In this document: piece after piece, positions 1-9,339 of the stretch | Layout: the number at the start of each line of letters is the position of its first letter | How positions within the stretch are numbered: the first letter of the stretch is position 1 | Origin: an uncultured Christensenella sp. | GTDB taxonomy: Bacteria > Bacillota > Clostridia > Christensenellales > Borkfalkiaceae | DNA length: 64,000 nucleotides | Assembly: GCA_910578065.1 (NCBI GenBank) | Contig: CAJTPB010000004.1 | Span: 1-64,000, forward strand | Direction of reading: 5' to 3' | Translations under genes and position numbers: made by a program | The notes under the pieces: generated by a model | Told to the model about the DNA's origin: nothing | Seen by the model: only the letters and a program-made list of their open reading frames with translations | Database searches by the model: none

Positions 1-152
1 CGCGCTTGTCTAAGCGCGCGGGGGTTAATTACGTTAAGTTCTATTTTTTCTTGACGAGGGCGCCGATGAGCTGAATTGCATTTGAGTAGAATGATAGCAC
101 CGAATAGATTAGTTTTAGCAATCCCCGCGCGCTTGTCTAAGCACGCGGGGAT
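1..152. repeat. Two copies of a GC-rich hairpin repeat
   Basis: The motif CGCGCTTGTCTAAGC followed by a CGCGGGG run occurs at 1-23 and again at 127-150. Each copy can fold (GCTT/AAGC inner stem; CCCCGCG/CGCGGGG outer stem in the second). The 100 bp between them carries no convincing gene. The first copy is cut by the window edge, so more copies may lie outside. Confidence 0.6.
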
Positions 153-160
153 TTAAAAAA
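121..160 (+). terminator. Hairpin terminator at window start
   Basis: ATCCCCGCG (121-129) pairs with CGCGGGGAT (144-152), followed by TTAAAAAA. It is probably the end of a gene left of the window; a leftward reading is also possible because the flanks are A/T-rich on both sides. Confidence 0.5.
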
Positions 161-239
161 CATATTCCCCCTTTTCTCGTTAAGGGAAAAGCGGGGGGCT
201 TAATATAAAAGTTTATGGCGGAAAATTTTGCGGCTGCTG

Positions 240-430
240 CGATTGCCGTAGCGGTTGGGATACTATAATAAAAGAATACAGCGGGCATCTTTGTTGCTAT
301 GAATGTTGTAACGGTTAGGTTGTTATTTTAAAAGAATAAACGAACATATTTGTTACTGCTGCGATTATTGCCGTAACCGATAGATTTCTATTACAAAAAC
401 TTATAGCGGGCATAATATTTGGAAAAAGGG
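240..430. repeat. Three degenerate tandem repeats upstream of glnN
   Basis: Units of about 60-65 bp begin near 248, 308 and 373. Each holds a GTAxCGGTTAGG-like segment, an A-rich AAAAGAATA-like segment and a GCGGGCAT-like segment. They are too divergent to encode protein and lie in the gene-free 160-514 stretch. Other intergenic gaps in this window (22.3 kb, 30.1 kb) hold the same style of decaying repeat. Confidence 0.45.
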
Positions 431-448
431 AAAAACAGGGCGAAACGA

Positions 449-477
449 TTGACTTAAAATTACAAAAAACATATAAT
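449..477 (+). promoter_or_regulatory. Sigma-A promoter of glnN
   Basis: TTGACT at 449-454, a 17-bp spacer, and TATAAT at 472-477. A start site near 484 would give a short leader to the ATG at 515. The ribosome binding site AGGAG is at 501-505. Confidence 0.8.
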
Positions 478-514
478 AAAAAAGCAAACAGACGAAAAAA
501 AGGAGCTTAATTTT

Positions 515-2593
515 ATGAATGTGACCGAGCTGTTCGGTTGTAACGTATTCGGCGACGAGGTAATGAAAAATTCCCTCCCCAAAGAGGTATATAAATCGCT
601 GCGCAAAACGATCGACGCGGGCGAACCGCTCGATACCTCCATTGCAAGCGCGGTTGCGGCGGCGATGAAAGATTGGGCGGTATCTAAGGGGGCGACCCAT
701 TACACCCACTGGTTTCAGCCGCTTACCAATTTAACTGCGGAAAAGCACGATAGCTTTATCGAACCTTCGGGGGATAAAGTCATTTTACAGCTTACGGGAA
801 AATCGCTTATCGTGGGCGAGCCGGACGCTTCTTCCTTCCCTTCGGGCGGGTCGCGGGCGACGAGCGCGGCGCGCGGTTATACGGCATGGGATCCTACTTC
901 CCCCGCGTTCGTAAAAGAGGGCACGCTGTACATTCCCACCATTTTCGTATCTTACACGGGCGAAACGCTCGATAAAAAAGCGCCCCTTTTAAAGTCGATG
1001 ACGGCAATCGACATGCAGACCAAACGGCTGTTAAAGCTGTTCGGGATCGACTGCAAAAAGGTTTCTACCACGGTAGGCCCCGAACAGGAATACTTTTTGG
1101 TAGACGAAGAAATTTGTTCGCGCAGAAAAGATTTGTCGCTTACGGGCAGAACGCTGTTCGGCGCGCCTCCTTCCCGCGGGCAGGAACTGGAAGATCACTA
1201 TTTCGGCTCGCTTAAAACGCGGGTGGCGGAATTTATGCGCGATTTAGACGAAACGTTGTGGTCGTACGGAATTTTCGCAAAGACCAAGCATAACGAAGTC
1301 GCGCCCGCGCAGCACGAACTTGCGCCCGTGTTTACGACGACCAACGTCGCCGTAGACGACAACCAGCTTACCATGGAACTGATGAAAAAGGTGGCGCAAA
1401 AGCACGGGCTTGTTTGCCTGTTGCACGAAAAGCCGTTCGAAGGCGTAAACGGTTCGGGCAAGCACAATAACTGGTCGCTTTCCACCGATACGGGGCTGAA
1501 CTTGCTCGATCCCGGCGAAAATCCCGAAAAGAATACTTTGTTCATGCTCGTGCTCGCGTGCGTGATTTCGGCGGTAGATACCTATCAAGGCGTATTGCGC
1601 GCTTGCGTCGCTTCGGCGGGGAACGATCACCGTTTGGGCGCGAACGAAGCGCCGCCCGCGATTATTTCCGTTTACCTCGGCGATCAGTTGGGCGCGATTG
1701 TAGACAGTATCGTATTGGGCAGGGAATATGTTCCCAAAAAGGCGGTTCCCGGGTCGATCGGCGTACCCGAATCGCCCATTTTCCCCATCGATACGACGGA
1801 CAGAAACCGTACTTCGCCCTTTGCGTTCACGGGGAATAAATTCGAGTTCCGCATGCTCGGTTCGCAGGCTTCCGTCGCCGATCCCAATATCGTGCTGAAC
1901 ACCATTGCGGCGCAGGCTTTTTCCCAAGCGGTAGAAGAGCTAAGCGGCGCGAAAGACTTAGAAAAGGCGTGCAAAGAATACACCGAAAAGCTGTTAAAAG
2001 AACATTACCGCATTATTTTTAATTATAACGGATACGGACCCGATTGGGAGCCGGAGGCGGAACGCCGCGGCTTGCTGAACAACAAGACGACGGCAGACGC
2101 CGTTCCCGAATATTTCAAGCGGGAAAATATCGACGTGTTCGTAAAGCAGGGCGTTTATACCGAAAAGGAAGTCGTCGCCCGCGCGAACATTTCGCTGGAA
2201 ATTTACGTAAAGAGCATCAACGTAGAAGCGCTTACGATGCTCGAAATGGTAAAGCAAGATATATATCCTTCGGTAAACGGTTATATTGCGGAACTGTGCG
2301 CAACGGTTGCGGCAAAGCGCACGATCAGCGAAAAAATTGCCTGCCAAGCGGATTTGGAGCAGATCGAAAAACTTTCCGCTTTAAACGACGCGATGATGGC
2401 TGCGGCAAAGAAGCTGGAGGGTGACTTGTTGCAAATGCCCGAAGGGGAAGGACCCGCTTCCATGAAGATGGCGCATGTTATCGTGCCCGATATGGAAGAG
2501 GTGCGCCGCTGCGCGGACGGATTGGAAAAACTGTGCTCCGCCGACTATTGGCCGTTCCCCACTTATACCGATATCATGTACAGCGTAAAATAA
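515..2593 (+). CDS. glnN: Glutamine synthetase type III (GlnN)
   Basis: This 692-residue protein fits the GSIII family, which is much longer than the ~450-residue GSI. GSIII makes glutamine from glutamate, ammonia and ATP in the cytoplasm. The N-terminus (MNVTELFGCNVFGDEVM) and the conserved stretches around VGPEQEYFLVDE, HNEVAPAQHELAP and GSGKHNNWSLSTD are family signatures; the last two carry metal and nucleotide binding residues. It is monocistronic: its own sigma-A promoter lies upstream and a strong terminator follows. No GlnR box or riboswitch was recognised, so its regulation cannot be read from the sequence. Confidence 0.96.
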   Translation: MNVTELFGCNVFGDEVMKNSLPKEVYKSLRKTIDAGEPLDTSIASAVAAAMKDWAVSKGATHYTHWFQPLTNLTAEKHDSFIEPSGDKVILQLTGKSLIVGEPDASSFPSGGSRATSAARGYTAWDPTSPAFVKEGTLYIPTIFVSYTGETLDKKAPLLKSMTAIDMQTKRLLKLFGIDCKKVSTTVGPEQEYFLVDEEICSRRKDLSLTGRTLFGAPPSRGQELEDHYFGSLKTRVAEFMRDLDETLWSYGIFAKTKHNEVAPAQHELAPVFTTTNVAVDDNQLTMELMKKVAQKHGLVCLLHEKPFEGVNGSGKHNNWSLSTDTGLNLLDPGENPEKNTLFMLVLACVISAVDTYQGVLRACVASAGNDHRLGANEAPPAIISVYLGDQLGAIVDSIVLGREYVPKKAVPGSIGVPESPIFPIDTTDRNRTSPFAFTGNKFEFRMLGSQASVADPNIVLNTIAAQAFSQAVEELSGAKDLEKACKEYTEKLLKEHYRIIFNYNGYGPDWEPEAERRGLLNNKTTADAVPEYFKRENIDVFVKQGVYTEKEVVARANISLEIYVKSINVEALTMLEMVKQDIYPSVNGYIAELCATVAAKRTISEKIACQADLEQIEKLSALNDAMMAAAKKLEGDLLQMPEGEGPASMKMAHVIVPDMEEVRRCADGLEKLCSADYWPFPTYTDIMYSVK

Positions 2594-2596
2594 ACG

Positions 2597-2629
2597 AAAA
2601 TCCCTTCCGTATAAACGGAAGGGATTTTT
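2597..2629 (+). terminator. Terminator after glnN
   Basis: AAAATCCCTTCCGT pairs with ACGGAAGGGATTTT around an ATAA loop, followed by a T-run. The A-run before the stem makes it possibly bidirectional. Confidence 0.9.
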
Positions 2630-2648
2630 CTTGCCGCGGGCGTTTTCA

Positions 2649-2677
2649 TTGACAAGCGGGCGTTTTTATAGTATGAT
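2649..2677 (+). promoter_or_regulatory. Sigma-A promoter of the FAD dehydrogenase-dut-trmB operon
   Basis: TTGACA at 2649-2654, a 17-bp spacer, and TATGAT at 2672-2677. The three genes that follow are spaced by 0-4 bp and so form one operon. Confidence 0.8.
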
Positions 2678-2707
2678 GAACGGGAAGCAAAAAAGGACGG
2701 AACACGT

Positions 2708-4114
2708 ATGAAAGCGGACATAGTGATCATCGGTGCGGGACCTGCGGGTATTTTTACCGCGCTCGAACTGTTAAAAAAGGGAAGCAAGCAAAAAATCGTA
2801 TTGGTAGAAAAGGGCGCGCCCGTAGAAAAGCGCAAATGCCCCAAATACGCAACAAAAAAATGCGTAGGTTGCAAGCCGTATTGCCATATTACAACGGGCT
2901 TTTCGGGCGCGGGGGCATTTTCGGACGGAAAACTTTCGTTAAGTTACGAGGTGGGCGGCGATCTTCCCAACTTGATCGGGCCCGATCGCGTGCAGGAAAC
3001 GATCGATTATACCGATTCCATTTATCTCGAATTCGGCGCGGATACGCATATCGAAGGGTTAGGCAACGAGGAAGCGAAAAAAGAAATTCGCAAAAACGCG
3101 ATTAAGGCGGGGCTGAAACTTGTCGATTGCCCCATTCGCCATTTGGGAACGGAAAAGGCGCAAGATCTGTATCTTGCCATCGAAAAGTATCTGCTTGCGC
3201 ACGGGGTGGAAATTTACTTCGGCTACGAATGCGACAATATTATTTTAGACGGCAGCACCTGTTTGGGTGTTTACGTACATAAAGAAAAAGAAAATCTCGA
3301 AATCCGCGCAAAGCATACGGTGATTGCGACGGGGCGCAGGGGAGCGGATTGGCTGGAACGAATCTGCGCCGAGCACGATATCGCGCACGAGCCGGGCACG
3401 GTAGATATCGGCGTGCGGGTGGAAGTGCGCAACGAGATCATGGAAAAGGTAAACGAAGTGCTTTACGAATCCAAGCTGATCGGTTATCCCAAGCCCTTCT
3501 GCAATAAGGTGCGCACGTTCTGCCAAAATCCCGGCGGATTCGTTTCGCAGGAAAATTACGATAACGATTTAGCCGTTGTAAACGGGCACTCGTATAAAGA
3601 TTTAAAGAGCGAAAACACTAATCTTTCCATTTTGTGTTCGCACAACTTTACCACGCCTTTCAATCAACCCATCGAGTACGCGCAAAAGGTGGGGGAACTT
3701 ACCAACATGTTGGGCGCGGGGAAAATTTTGGTGCAGAAGTTCGGTGACATTTTAGAGGGAAAGCGCACTTGGCAGCAAGAACTTTCCCGCTCTAATCTGC
3801 GCCCTACCTTGCCGGACGCCGTCGCGGGGGATATTACGGCGGGAATGCCGTACCGCGCTATGACGAATATCATCGGCTTTATTCAGGCGATGGATAAGGT
3901 TGTGCCCGGCTTTGCGGCGTACGAAACGCTGTTGTATTCGCCCGAGCTGAAATTCTATTCCAACCGCGTAAAAATGGACGATCGGTTCAACACCAACGTA
4001 AAGGGATTGCACTGTTTGGGCGATTCGAGCGGCTGGACGCGCGGATTGATGATGGCTTCGGTAATGGGCGTTTTAATGGCGCGCGAGTTGGCCGCGGAAG
4101 AAAAAGGAGAATAA
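2708..4114 (+). CDS. FAD-dependent dehydrogenase (COG2509-type)
   Basis: This 468-residue protein opens with a dinucleotide-binding Rossmann motif (IVIIGAGPAGIFTALEL, residues 5-21) and has a Cys cluster near residues 44-58 (KCPKYATKKCVGCKPYC). An ATGRRGADW segment and a C-terminal GLHCLGDSSGWTRGLMMASV close the FAD site. The family (uncharacterised NAD(FAD)-dependent dehydrogenases) is common in Clostridia; its substrate is not known. The Cys cluster could bind a metal or act in redox chemistry, which is an inference. It is first in an operon with dut and trmB, but no functional link to them is evident. Confidence 0.88.
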   Translation: MKADIVIIGAGPAGIFTALELLKKGSKQKIVLVEKGAPVEKRKCPKYATKKCVGCKPYCHITTGFSGAGAFSDGKLSLSYEVGGDLPNLIGPDRVQETIDYTDSIYLEFGADTHIEGLGNEEAKKEIRKNAIKAGLKLVDCPIRHLGTEKAQDLYLAIEKYLLAHGVEIYFGYECDNIILDGSTCLGVYVHKEKENLEIRAKHTVIATGRRGADWLERICAEHDIAHEPGTVDIGVRVEVRNEIMEKVNEVLYESKLIGYPKPFCNKVRTFCQNPGGFVSQENYDNDLAVVNGHSYKDLKSENTNLSILCSHNFTTPFNQPIEYAQKVGELTNMLGAGKILVQKFGDILEGKRTWQQELSRSNLRPTLPDAVAGDITAGMPYRAMTNIIGFIQAMDKVVPGFAAYETLLYSPELKFYSNRVKMDDRFNTNVKGLHCLGDSSGWTRGLMMASVMGVLMARELAAEEKGE

Positions 4115-4118
4115 ACCA

Positions 4119-4556
4119 ATGAAAGTACCTTTTAAAAAGTTAAACGAGCGGGCGCATACGCCTACGTACGGTTCGCCCTATTCCGCAGGCGCGGATCTAT
4201 ACGCGGTAACGGAGGGGGAACTCGTCGTTCCCGCAGGGGAAACGGTTTTCGTGCATACGGGCATTGCGATCGAACTTCCCGCGGGCACGGTGGGGCTTGT
4301 GTATGCGCGCAGCGGGCTTTCGTGCAAAAAGGACTTGGCGCCCGCCAACAAAGTAGGGGTGATCGACTGCGATTACCGCGGCGAAATTATGGTTGCCCTG
4401 CATAATCACGGCAAAGAAGCGCGCACGGTCGCCGACGGGGAGCGCATCGCGCAGCTCGTCGTAGCGCCCTGCTATACCGTACAGTTCGAACAAGCGGAAG
4501 AACTTTCGCAAACGGTGCGCGGCGAAGGCGGGTTCGGCTCTACGGGGAGAAACTGA
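4119..4556 (+). CDS. dut: dUTP diphosphatase (dUTPase)
   Basis: A 145-residue trimeric-type dUTPase, which hydrolyses dUTP to dUMP and pyrophosphate and keeps uracil out of DNA. All five family motifs are seen: AGADLYA (I), ARSGLS (II), GVIDCDYRGEI with the catalytic Asp (III), GERIAQLVV (IV) and a C-terminal GGFGSTGRN arm (V). The gene starts 4 bp after the preceding stop and trmB begins directly after its stop, so translation is probably coupled. Confidence 0.95.
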   Translation: MKVPFKKLNERAHTPTYGSPYSAGADLYAVTEGELVVPAGETVFVHTGIAIELPAGTVGLVYARSGLSCKKDLAPANKVGVIDCDYRGEIMVALHNHGKEARTVADGERIAQLVVAPCYTVQFEQAEELSQTVRGEGGFGSTGRN

Positions 4557-5237
4557 ATGAGAATGCACCGCAAGCGCAACCTCGAAGGGAGGCTTGCCGC
4601 CTGTTCCGATTTGCTTATCGCGCGGGGCAGACCTTTTTTAAATTTAAAGCGGGCGGCGGAAGAATACCGCGCGCTTTTCGACTTTGCGGAATTGTTTCAA
4701 AACGATCACCCCGTGCACCTCGAAATCGGGTGCGGGTACGGCGGTTTTCTTGCGGAAATCGCAAAGCGCAACCCCGATATCAACTTTCTTGCGGTGGAAG
4801 TGTGCTCGAACGTGATTCTCGCCGCAATGGAGCGGGTTAAGGAAGCGGGGCTTAAAAACGTGCGGTTTTTAAATATTCCCGCCGAAATTTTAAGTTGCTA
4901 CCTGCCCGAAAAAAGTGTCGCGCGCATTTATTTGAACTTTTCCACGCCGTTGCCGCGCAGCGGATACGCAAAGCAACGGCTGACTGCGCCGCGTTTTTTG
5001 GAAATTTACAAAAAACTGTTGCAGACGGGCGGGGAAATCCGTCAAAAAACGGACAGCGAACCGTTTTTCGATTTTTCGCTGGAACAGTATCTTGCGCACG
5101 GACTCCGCTTGGAACGGCTCACGCGCGATCTGCACGCGAGCGAATACGCAAGCGACAACATTATAACCGAGTACGAAAAGAATTTTTCCGAAAAAGGAAT
5201 GCCCATCTTTTCCGTTACGGCGGTATTATCCGTTTAA
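4557..5237 (+). CDS. trmB: tRNA (guanine-N7)-methyltransferase
   Basis: A 226-residue class I methyltransferase of the TrmB family, which makes m7G46 in tRNA variable loops with SAM. The SAM motif LEIGCGYGGFLAE (about residues 56-68), the acidic FLAVEVCS strand and the IYLNFSTPLP segment (the place of the usual NFSDPWPK motif) are visible. Residues SEKGMPI near the C-terminus match the family's tRNA-binding end. The N-terminal MRMHRKRNLEGRL is also typical. The ATG abuts the dut stop codon. Confidence 0.92.
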   Translation: MRMHRKRNLEGRLAACSDLLIARGRPFLNLKRAAEEYRALFDFAELFQNDHPVHLEIGCGYGGFLAEIAKRNPDINFLAVEVCSNVILAAMERVKEAGLKNVRFLNIPAEILSCYLPEKSVARIYLNFSTPLPRSGYAKQRLTAPRFLEIYKKLLQTGGEIRQKTDSEPFFDFSLEQYLAHGLRLERLTRDLHASEYASDNIITEYEKNFSEKGMPIFSVTAVLSV

Positions 5238-5275
5238 GGGCAAGGGAATTGGAAGAGATTTCTTTCCGTTATGAT

Positions 5276-5305
5276 TTGACAAGCGCGTGTATGATAGGAT
5301 ATAAT
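5276..5305 (+). promoter_or_regulatory. Sigma-A promoter of the glycosyltransferase gene
   Basis: TTGACA at 5276-5281, an 18-bp spacer, and TATAAT at 5300-5305, 55 bp before the start codon. Confidence 0.75.
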
Positions 5306-5360
5306 AAATCGGTAAATGAATCGGCGGGGGAGCCGAAAAACACAAAGGGAGAAAGTTGCG

Positions 5361-6689
5361 ATGTGGTATGAAATCCTGTTTCGGGTTTTAAGTATTATCA
5401 ATTATGCCGTGCTTGTTATGATCGCGATTCCCGTAGCTTTACAGCTTTTTTACGTTATATTTTCGTTTGTAAAAAAGAAAACGTGGAAAAAAAGCGACAA
5501 GAAGGGGAAAATCGCATATCTGATACCTGCGCATAACGAAGAAAACGTTATTTTCGATACCGTTCGCTCGATCATCGAAAATCAAAATTATCCGCGCGAA
5601 TGTTTCGACGTATACGTCGTTGCGGATAACTGCACCGACCGTACCGCACAGTTCGCACAAGAGGCGGGGGCGATCGTTTTAGTCCATAACGATCCCGATC
5701 CCGCGCACCATATGGCGGCTTATCCCATTCGGTACGGCATCGATCATATTTTAAACGAAAGCAACGTCGATTACGATTTTATTATCCGCGTGGATGCGGA
5801 CAATCATTTAAACGACGAATTTTCTTCTTTGATGAACGACGCTTATCAAAGCGGGGTAGACCTTGCCCGTCCTTACGAAGGGGCGATCAACGCCACGCAG
5901 AATTTTTTCACCAAAGCCTGCGCAATGTTTTACTCGTTCGATTCCCGTTACGGAAGCCGCGTGCGCGAACGGTTGCACGTTGCGGCGCATATTAACGGCA
6001 GCGGTTCGATGATGAGCGTACGCATGTTAAAGGCGACGGGCGGATTCGACTGTTATACCATTTCCGAAGATGCGGAATACTTTTTAAACAGACTGAACGA
6101 CGGCTATAAAGGGCACTATGTGGAAGACGCGATCGTATATGAAGATATGCCTTCTTCCTTTCACGATACGTTAAACCGCAATAAGCGCATCGGCAGCGGC
6201 AGCATGAAGCTGATCCGCAATAAAATGTTGAAGATGACGGGTAAATTTTTCACCACGGGCGATTTTTCTTATTTGGAAATCTTTTTAACGTACATCTTTA
6301 ACTTTCTCGCCGTGTTGATCTCCGTTTGGATCCCCGCGTACTACATTTATCATTTTACCTTTTTGGGGTTTGCGGCATACGGGGGAATGGAACTTACCAT
6401 GTTCGGCGCGGAATATTACAGTTCCCTTTTGTGGAACACCGTGATCATAGGCGGAAGCGTAGTGGTAGGGCTGTTCCTATTTTTCGGATTCTTGCAAGCG
6501 CTGTTCCTTGTGCTTGCAGACTATAAAAAATTGGGCGCGCGTAAGCGGCGCGAATTGATTTCCGCAGTATTTTTATTCCCCGTGTTCCTTGTGCTGTATT
6601 CGGTTACGCTTTGCATCGGCGCAATGTCGAAACCCAGTTGGGGCAAGGTGAACCGCAATCCCAAGTCGGACGGGGACAGCGCTTCTTAA
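5361..6689 (+). CDS. Membrane glycosyltransferase, family 2
   Basis: About 442 residues from the ATG at 5361, chosen over an upstream ATG because GGGAG precedes it at normal spacing. An N-terminal membrane segment (about residues 10-35) is followed by a GT2 domain: IAYLIPAHNEENVIFDT (nucleotide-sugar site), VVADNCTDRT, the RVDADNH metal-binding DXD-type motif, and EDAEYFLNRLND. Two or three membrane helices follow at the C-terminus. Such processive-type enzymes make cell-surface polysaccharides or glycolipids at the membrane; the sugar cannot be named. It is a single-gene unit. The 200 bp after it hold no gene and only a small C-rich/G-rich inverted repeat. Confidence 0.85.
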   Translation: MWYEILFRVLSIINYAVLVMIAIPVALQLFYVIFSFVKKKTWKKSDKKGKIAYLIPAHNEENVIFDTVRSIIENQNYPRECFDVYVVADNCTDRTAQFAQEAGAIVLVHNDPDPAHHMAAYPIRYGIDHILNESNVDYDFIIRVDADNHLNDEFSSLMNDAYQSGVDLARPYEGAINATQNFFTKACAMFYSFDSRYGSRVRERLHVAAHINGSGSMMSVRMLKATGGFDCYTISEDAEYFLNRLNDGYKGHYVEDAIVYEDMPSSFHDTLNRNKRIGSGSMKLIRNKMLKMTGKFFTTGDFSYLEIFLTYIFNFLAVLISVWIPAYYIYHFTFLGFAAYGGMELTMFGAEYYSSLLWNTVIIGGSVVVGLFLFFGFLQALFLVLADYKKLGARKRRELISAVFLFPVFLVLYSVTLCIGAMSKPSWGKVNRNPKSDGDSAS

Positions 6690-6891
6690 CGCAAACATGT
6701 TGCAAAAGAGTTCTCGCCGCGCGGGGAAAAAGTTCCTGCGGCGTGAACTTTTCGTGCGTATTGCGGGAAGATGCCTCATTTCGCAGTGCAGGCGGAAATA
6801 AGGCGCGTTGATTTTTTTAGATGATTGCAAGTTCGGCGCAATGATCGCCGAAGGGATCGCATAAGCGCATTGTGCGCGAAAGAGGTGTTTT

Positions 6892-7839
6892 TTGGAAAAA
6901 GAGTATGCGCTCGTAATCGAGCACTTGTGTAAAAATTACGGGGAAGTAAAAGCGGTGAACGATATTTCGTTTACCGTGGAAAAGGGCTCCCTGTTCGCAT
7001 TTTTGGGGTTGAACGGCGCGGGAAAGAGCACCACCATCAATATCGTCTGTTCCATTTTGCAAAAAGACGGCGGTAAAATTTTTGTAGACGGCTACGATTT
7101 AGACGAAAACCCGTTTGCGATTAAAAACGATATCGGCATCGTGTTCCAAAACAGCGTGCTCGATAAAGAACTTACCGTAAAAGAAAATTTGGAAATCCGC
7201 ACCGCCTTTTATTCCCTTTCCAAAGCGGAAAAAAAGGAGAACATCGCCCTTATCGTTCAGCTGTTAGAGTTGGAACCGCTGTTAAATCGCCCCGTAAAAA
7301 ATTTAAGCGGCGGGCAAATGCGGCGGGTGGATATCGCCCGCGCAATGGTGCATCGCCCCAAATTGTTGATTTTAGACGAACCGACCACCGGCTTAGATCC
7401 CAAAACGCGTTTATCCGTTTGGTCGCTGATCGATAAGATCAGAACGGAAACGGGCATGACGGTGTTTTTGACCACCCATTATTTAGAGGAAGCGGATAAA
7501 GCGACGGACGTTATTATAATGGATAAGGGCAATATTATCGCCCGCGGAACGCCCAACGCGCTGAAAAACGCATATGCTTCCGATTCCGTCGTCGTCTATT
7601 CCGAACGAAATGAAGAGATCGAAGCTCTGCTTACAAAGCGCGGCAACGCATTTTCGTACGATCCCGAACGCGGCGCATACCGCATTCCCGTAAAGGATAC
7701 GGCGGAAGCAAAGGCGCTGCTCGGCGACTGCGGAGCGGTATTAAACGATATCGAAATCACCAAGGGAAACATGGACGACGTGTTTTTAAACGTAACGGGC
7801 AAAAAGATACAAATTGCGGAGGAAGGAAACGGTGCGTAA
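6892..7839 (+). CDS. ABC transporter ATPase
   Basis: A 315-residue nucleotide-binding subunit of a DrrA/CcmA-type exporter, starting at a TTG preceded by AGAGGTG. Walker A LNGAGKSTT, the LSGGQMRR signature, Walker B LLILDEPTTGLDP and the TTHYLEEAD switch are all intact. The C-terminal part (about residues 220-315) is the extra domain usual in drug or lipid exporters. It overlaps the start of the permease gene by 8 bp, so the two form one transporter. The substrate is unknown. A paralogous pair occurs at 23575-25373. Confidence 0.92.
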   Translation: MEKEYALVIEHLCKNYGEVKAVNDISFTVEKGSLFAFLGLNGAGKSTTINIVCSILQKDGGKIFVDGYDLDENPFAIKNDIGIVFQNSVLDKELTVKENLEIRTAFYSLSKAEKKENIALIVQLLELEPLLNRPVKNLSGGQMRRVDIARAMVHRPKLLILDEPTTGLDPKTRLSVWSLIDKIRTETGMTVFLTTHYLEEADKATDVIIMDKGNIIARGTPNALKNAYASDSVVVYSERNEEIEALLTKRGNAFSYDPERGAYRIPVKDTAEAKALLGDCGAVLNDIEITKGNMDDVFLNVTGKKIQIAEEGNGA

Positions 7840-8839
7840 GCTAAGCAAACAAACGAGATATGCCGACGTATTTTTCCAACTTACGCGCAGGCATCTGCTG
7901 GTATTTTTTAAAAACAAAATCAGGGTAATGTATACCTTGCTCGTGCCCGTGATCATCTTTGCGGTGTACGTGCTGTTTTTGCGGGATATGGAACTTTTAA
8001 CGGTGGAAAACACCTTGCTTAAAATGGGGATCGAGGCGGACGAAACGCTTTATAAGCACGTATGCACGTTGGTCGATTCTTGGATGCTGAGCGGGATTAC
8101 CGCGCTTTCTACGATTACCGTCGCTTTGCAGACGAACAGCGTATTTGTAGAGGACAAGCAAAACGGCGTTAACCGCGATTTCGCATCTTCGCCCATACAT
8201 CGCAACGTTTTAATCGGAAGTTACTTTTTGTTTAACTTTCTTGTAACGGCGGCAATCTGCTTTGTGTTTTTGCTGATCTGCGCCTTGTACTTGGGGCTGA
8301 TGGGGGAATTTGTTCTTACCTTTTCCAACGTTCTTACGATTTTTGCGGTGTTGCTGTTTACGACCGTCGTTTCTACGTTAATGACGATTTTTATTTGTAC
8401 TTTCGTAAAAACGGAAGCGACCATGGCGAGCATTGTGGCGGTGTTCTCTACCGCAATGGGATTTTTGATCGGCGCGTATATGCCGCTGGGCATGCTTCCC
8501 CACTGGGTGCAGAACTTCTGCGCGTTTATCCCCGGAACGTATTCTTGTTCGCTGCTGCGTTATTCGTTTATGGAAACGCCGCTGAACTTGCTTTCCGATC
8601 ATGTAATCAACGTAATGCAAATAGAAAACGGCGCGGAATTGATCGCAGAACTTTCGGGCAGTTTCGGATATCAGCTTAACTTTTTCGGGCTTACCGTAAA
8701 TCCGCAGTTTCAGTCGCTCGCGCTTGGGGTATTCCTTATTATATTCTTAGTGCTGAATATCGTATCGGGCAAAAAACTTGCCGACGTTTTGGGCGGCGCA
8801 AAAAAGAAAATAAGATTTAAGAAAAAAAGCGCAAAGTAA
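7832..8839 (+). CDS. ABC-2 type transporter permease
   Basis: A 335-residue permease starting at GTG 7832, with GGAGGAAGG just before it. It has one N-terminal helix (VMYTLLVPVIIFAVYVLFL), a large loop, then five clustered helices with the ABC-2 features AYMPLGMLPHWVQNFCAFIPG and a basic C-terminal tail. It pairs with the overlapping ATPase. The segment TVALQTNSVFVEDKQNGVNRDF is the typical coupling region. The substrate is unknown; the family exports drugs, lipids or peptides. Confidence 0.9.
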   Translation: MRKLSKQTRYADVFFQLTRRHLLVFFKNKIRVMYTLLVPVIIFAVYVLFLRDMELLTVENTLLKMGIEADETLYKHVCTLVDSWMLSGITALSTITVALQTNSVFVEDKQNGVNRDFASSPIHRNVLIGSYFLFNFLVTAAICFVFLLICALYLGLMGEFVLTFSNVLTIFAVLLFTTVVSTLMTIFICTFVKTEATMASIVAVFSTAMGFLIGAYMPLGMLPHWVQNFCAFIPGTYSCSLLRYSFMETPLNLLSDHVINVMQIENGAELIAELSGSFGYQLNFFGLTVNPQFQSLALGVFLIIFLVLNIVSGKKLADVLGGAKKKIRFKKKSAK

Positions 8840-8895
8840 ATTATTTTGAATTACGTAATTCTTGACGGAATGCTTTATTAATTGTTGGAAAAAAA

Positions 8896-8934
8896 TTTGC
8901 AATCTTTCTAAAAGGAAGATTGCAAACTTTTTTT
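8896..8934 (+). terminator. Terminator after the ABC exporter operon
   Basis: TTTGCAATCTT (8896-8906) pairs with AAGATTGCAAA (8916-8926), followed by a T-run. Confidence 0.9.
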
Positions 8935-8947
8935 GTGCTTCTTATTT

Positions 8948-9335
8948 CGTATCAGCCGAAAACTTCGATCGCGGCAATCGTGCGTAATACTTCTTTGCCG
9001 ATGGAATCGCGCTTATAAACACATATGATTTAAGTTGCAGGTTTCGTATCAGCCGAAAACTTCGATTGCGGCAATCGGGCGCAATACTTCTTTGCCGATG
9101 GAATCGCGCTTATAAACACATATGATTTAAGTTGCAGGTTTCGTATCAGCCGAAAACTTCGATCGCGGCAATCGTGCGTAATACTTCTTTGCCGATGGAA
9201 TCGCGCTTATAAACACATATGATTTAAGTTGCAGGTTTCGTATCAGCTGAAAACTTCGATCGCGGCAATCGTGCGTAATACTTCTTTGCCGATGGAATCG
9301 CGCTTATAAACACATATGATTTAAGTTGCAGGTTT
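8948..9335. repeat. Four tandem 97-bp repeats derived from an APH gene 3' end
   Basis: Copies start at 8948, 9045, 9142 and 9239 and a fifth, diverging copy starts at 9336 inside the APH-like gene. Each unit, read on the minus strand, ends with codons for YKRDSIGKEVLRTIAAIEVFG and a stop, close to the gene's own end YGRESIDKEVLRTIAAIEVFG. The units are nearly identical (a few substitutions in copies 2 and 4), so the expansion is recent. The rest of each unit (CTTATAAACACATATGATTT and on) is non-coding. Confidence 0.9.
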
Positions 9336-9339
9336 CGTA

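Noticed and set aside
1..125. A 24-codon minus-strand frame (TTG start, hydrophobic, ending KKK) between the two hairpin repeats
   Set aside because: No ribosome binding site, weak start codon, and it is at the window edge. It cannot be told from chance.
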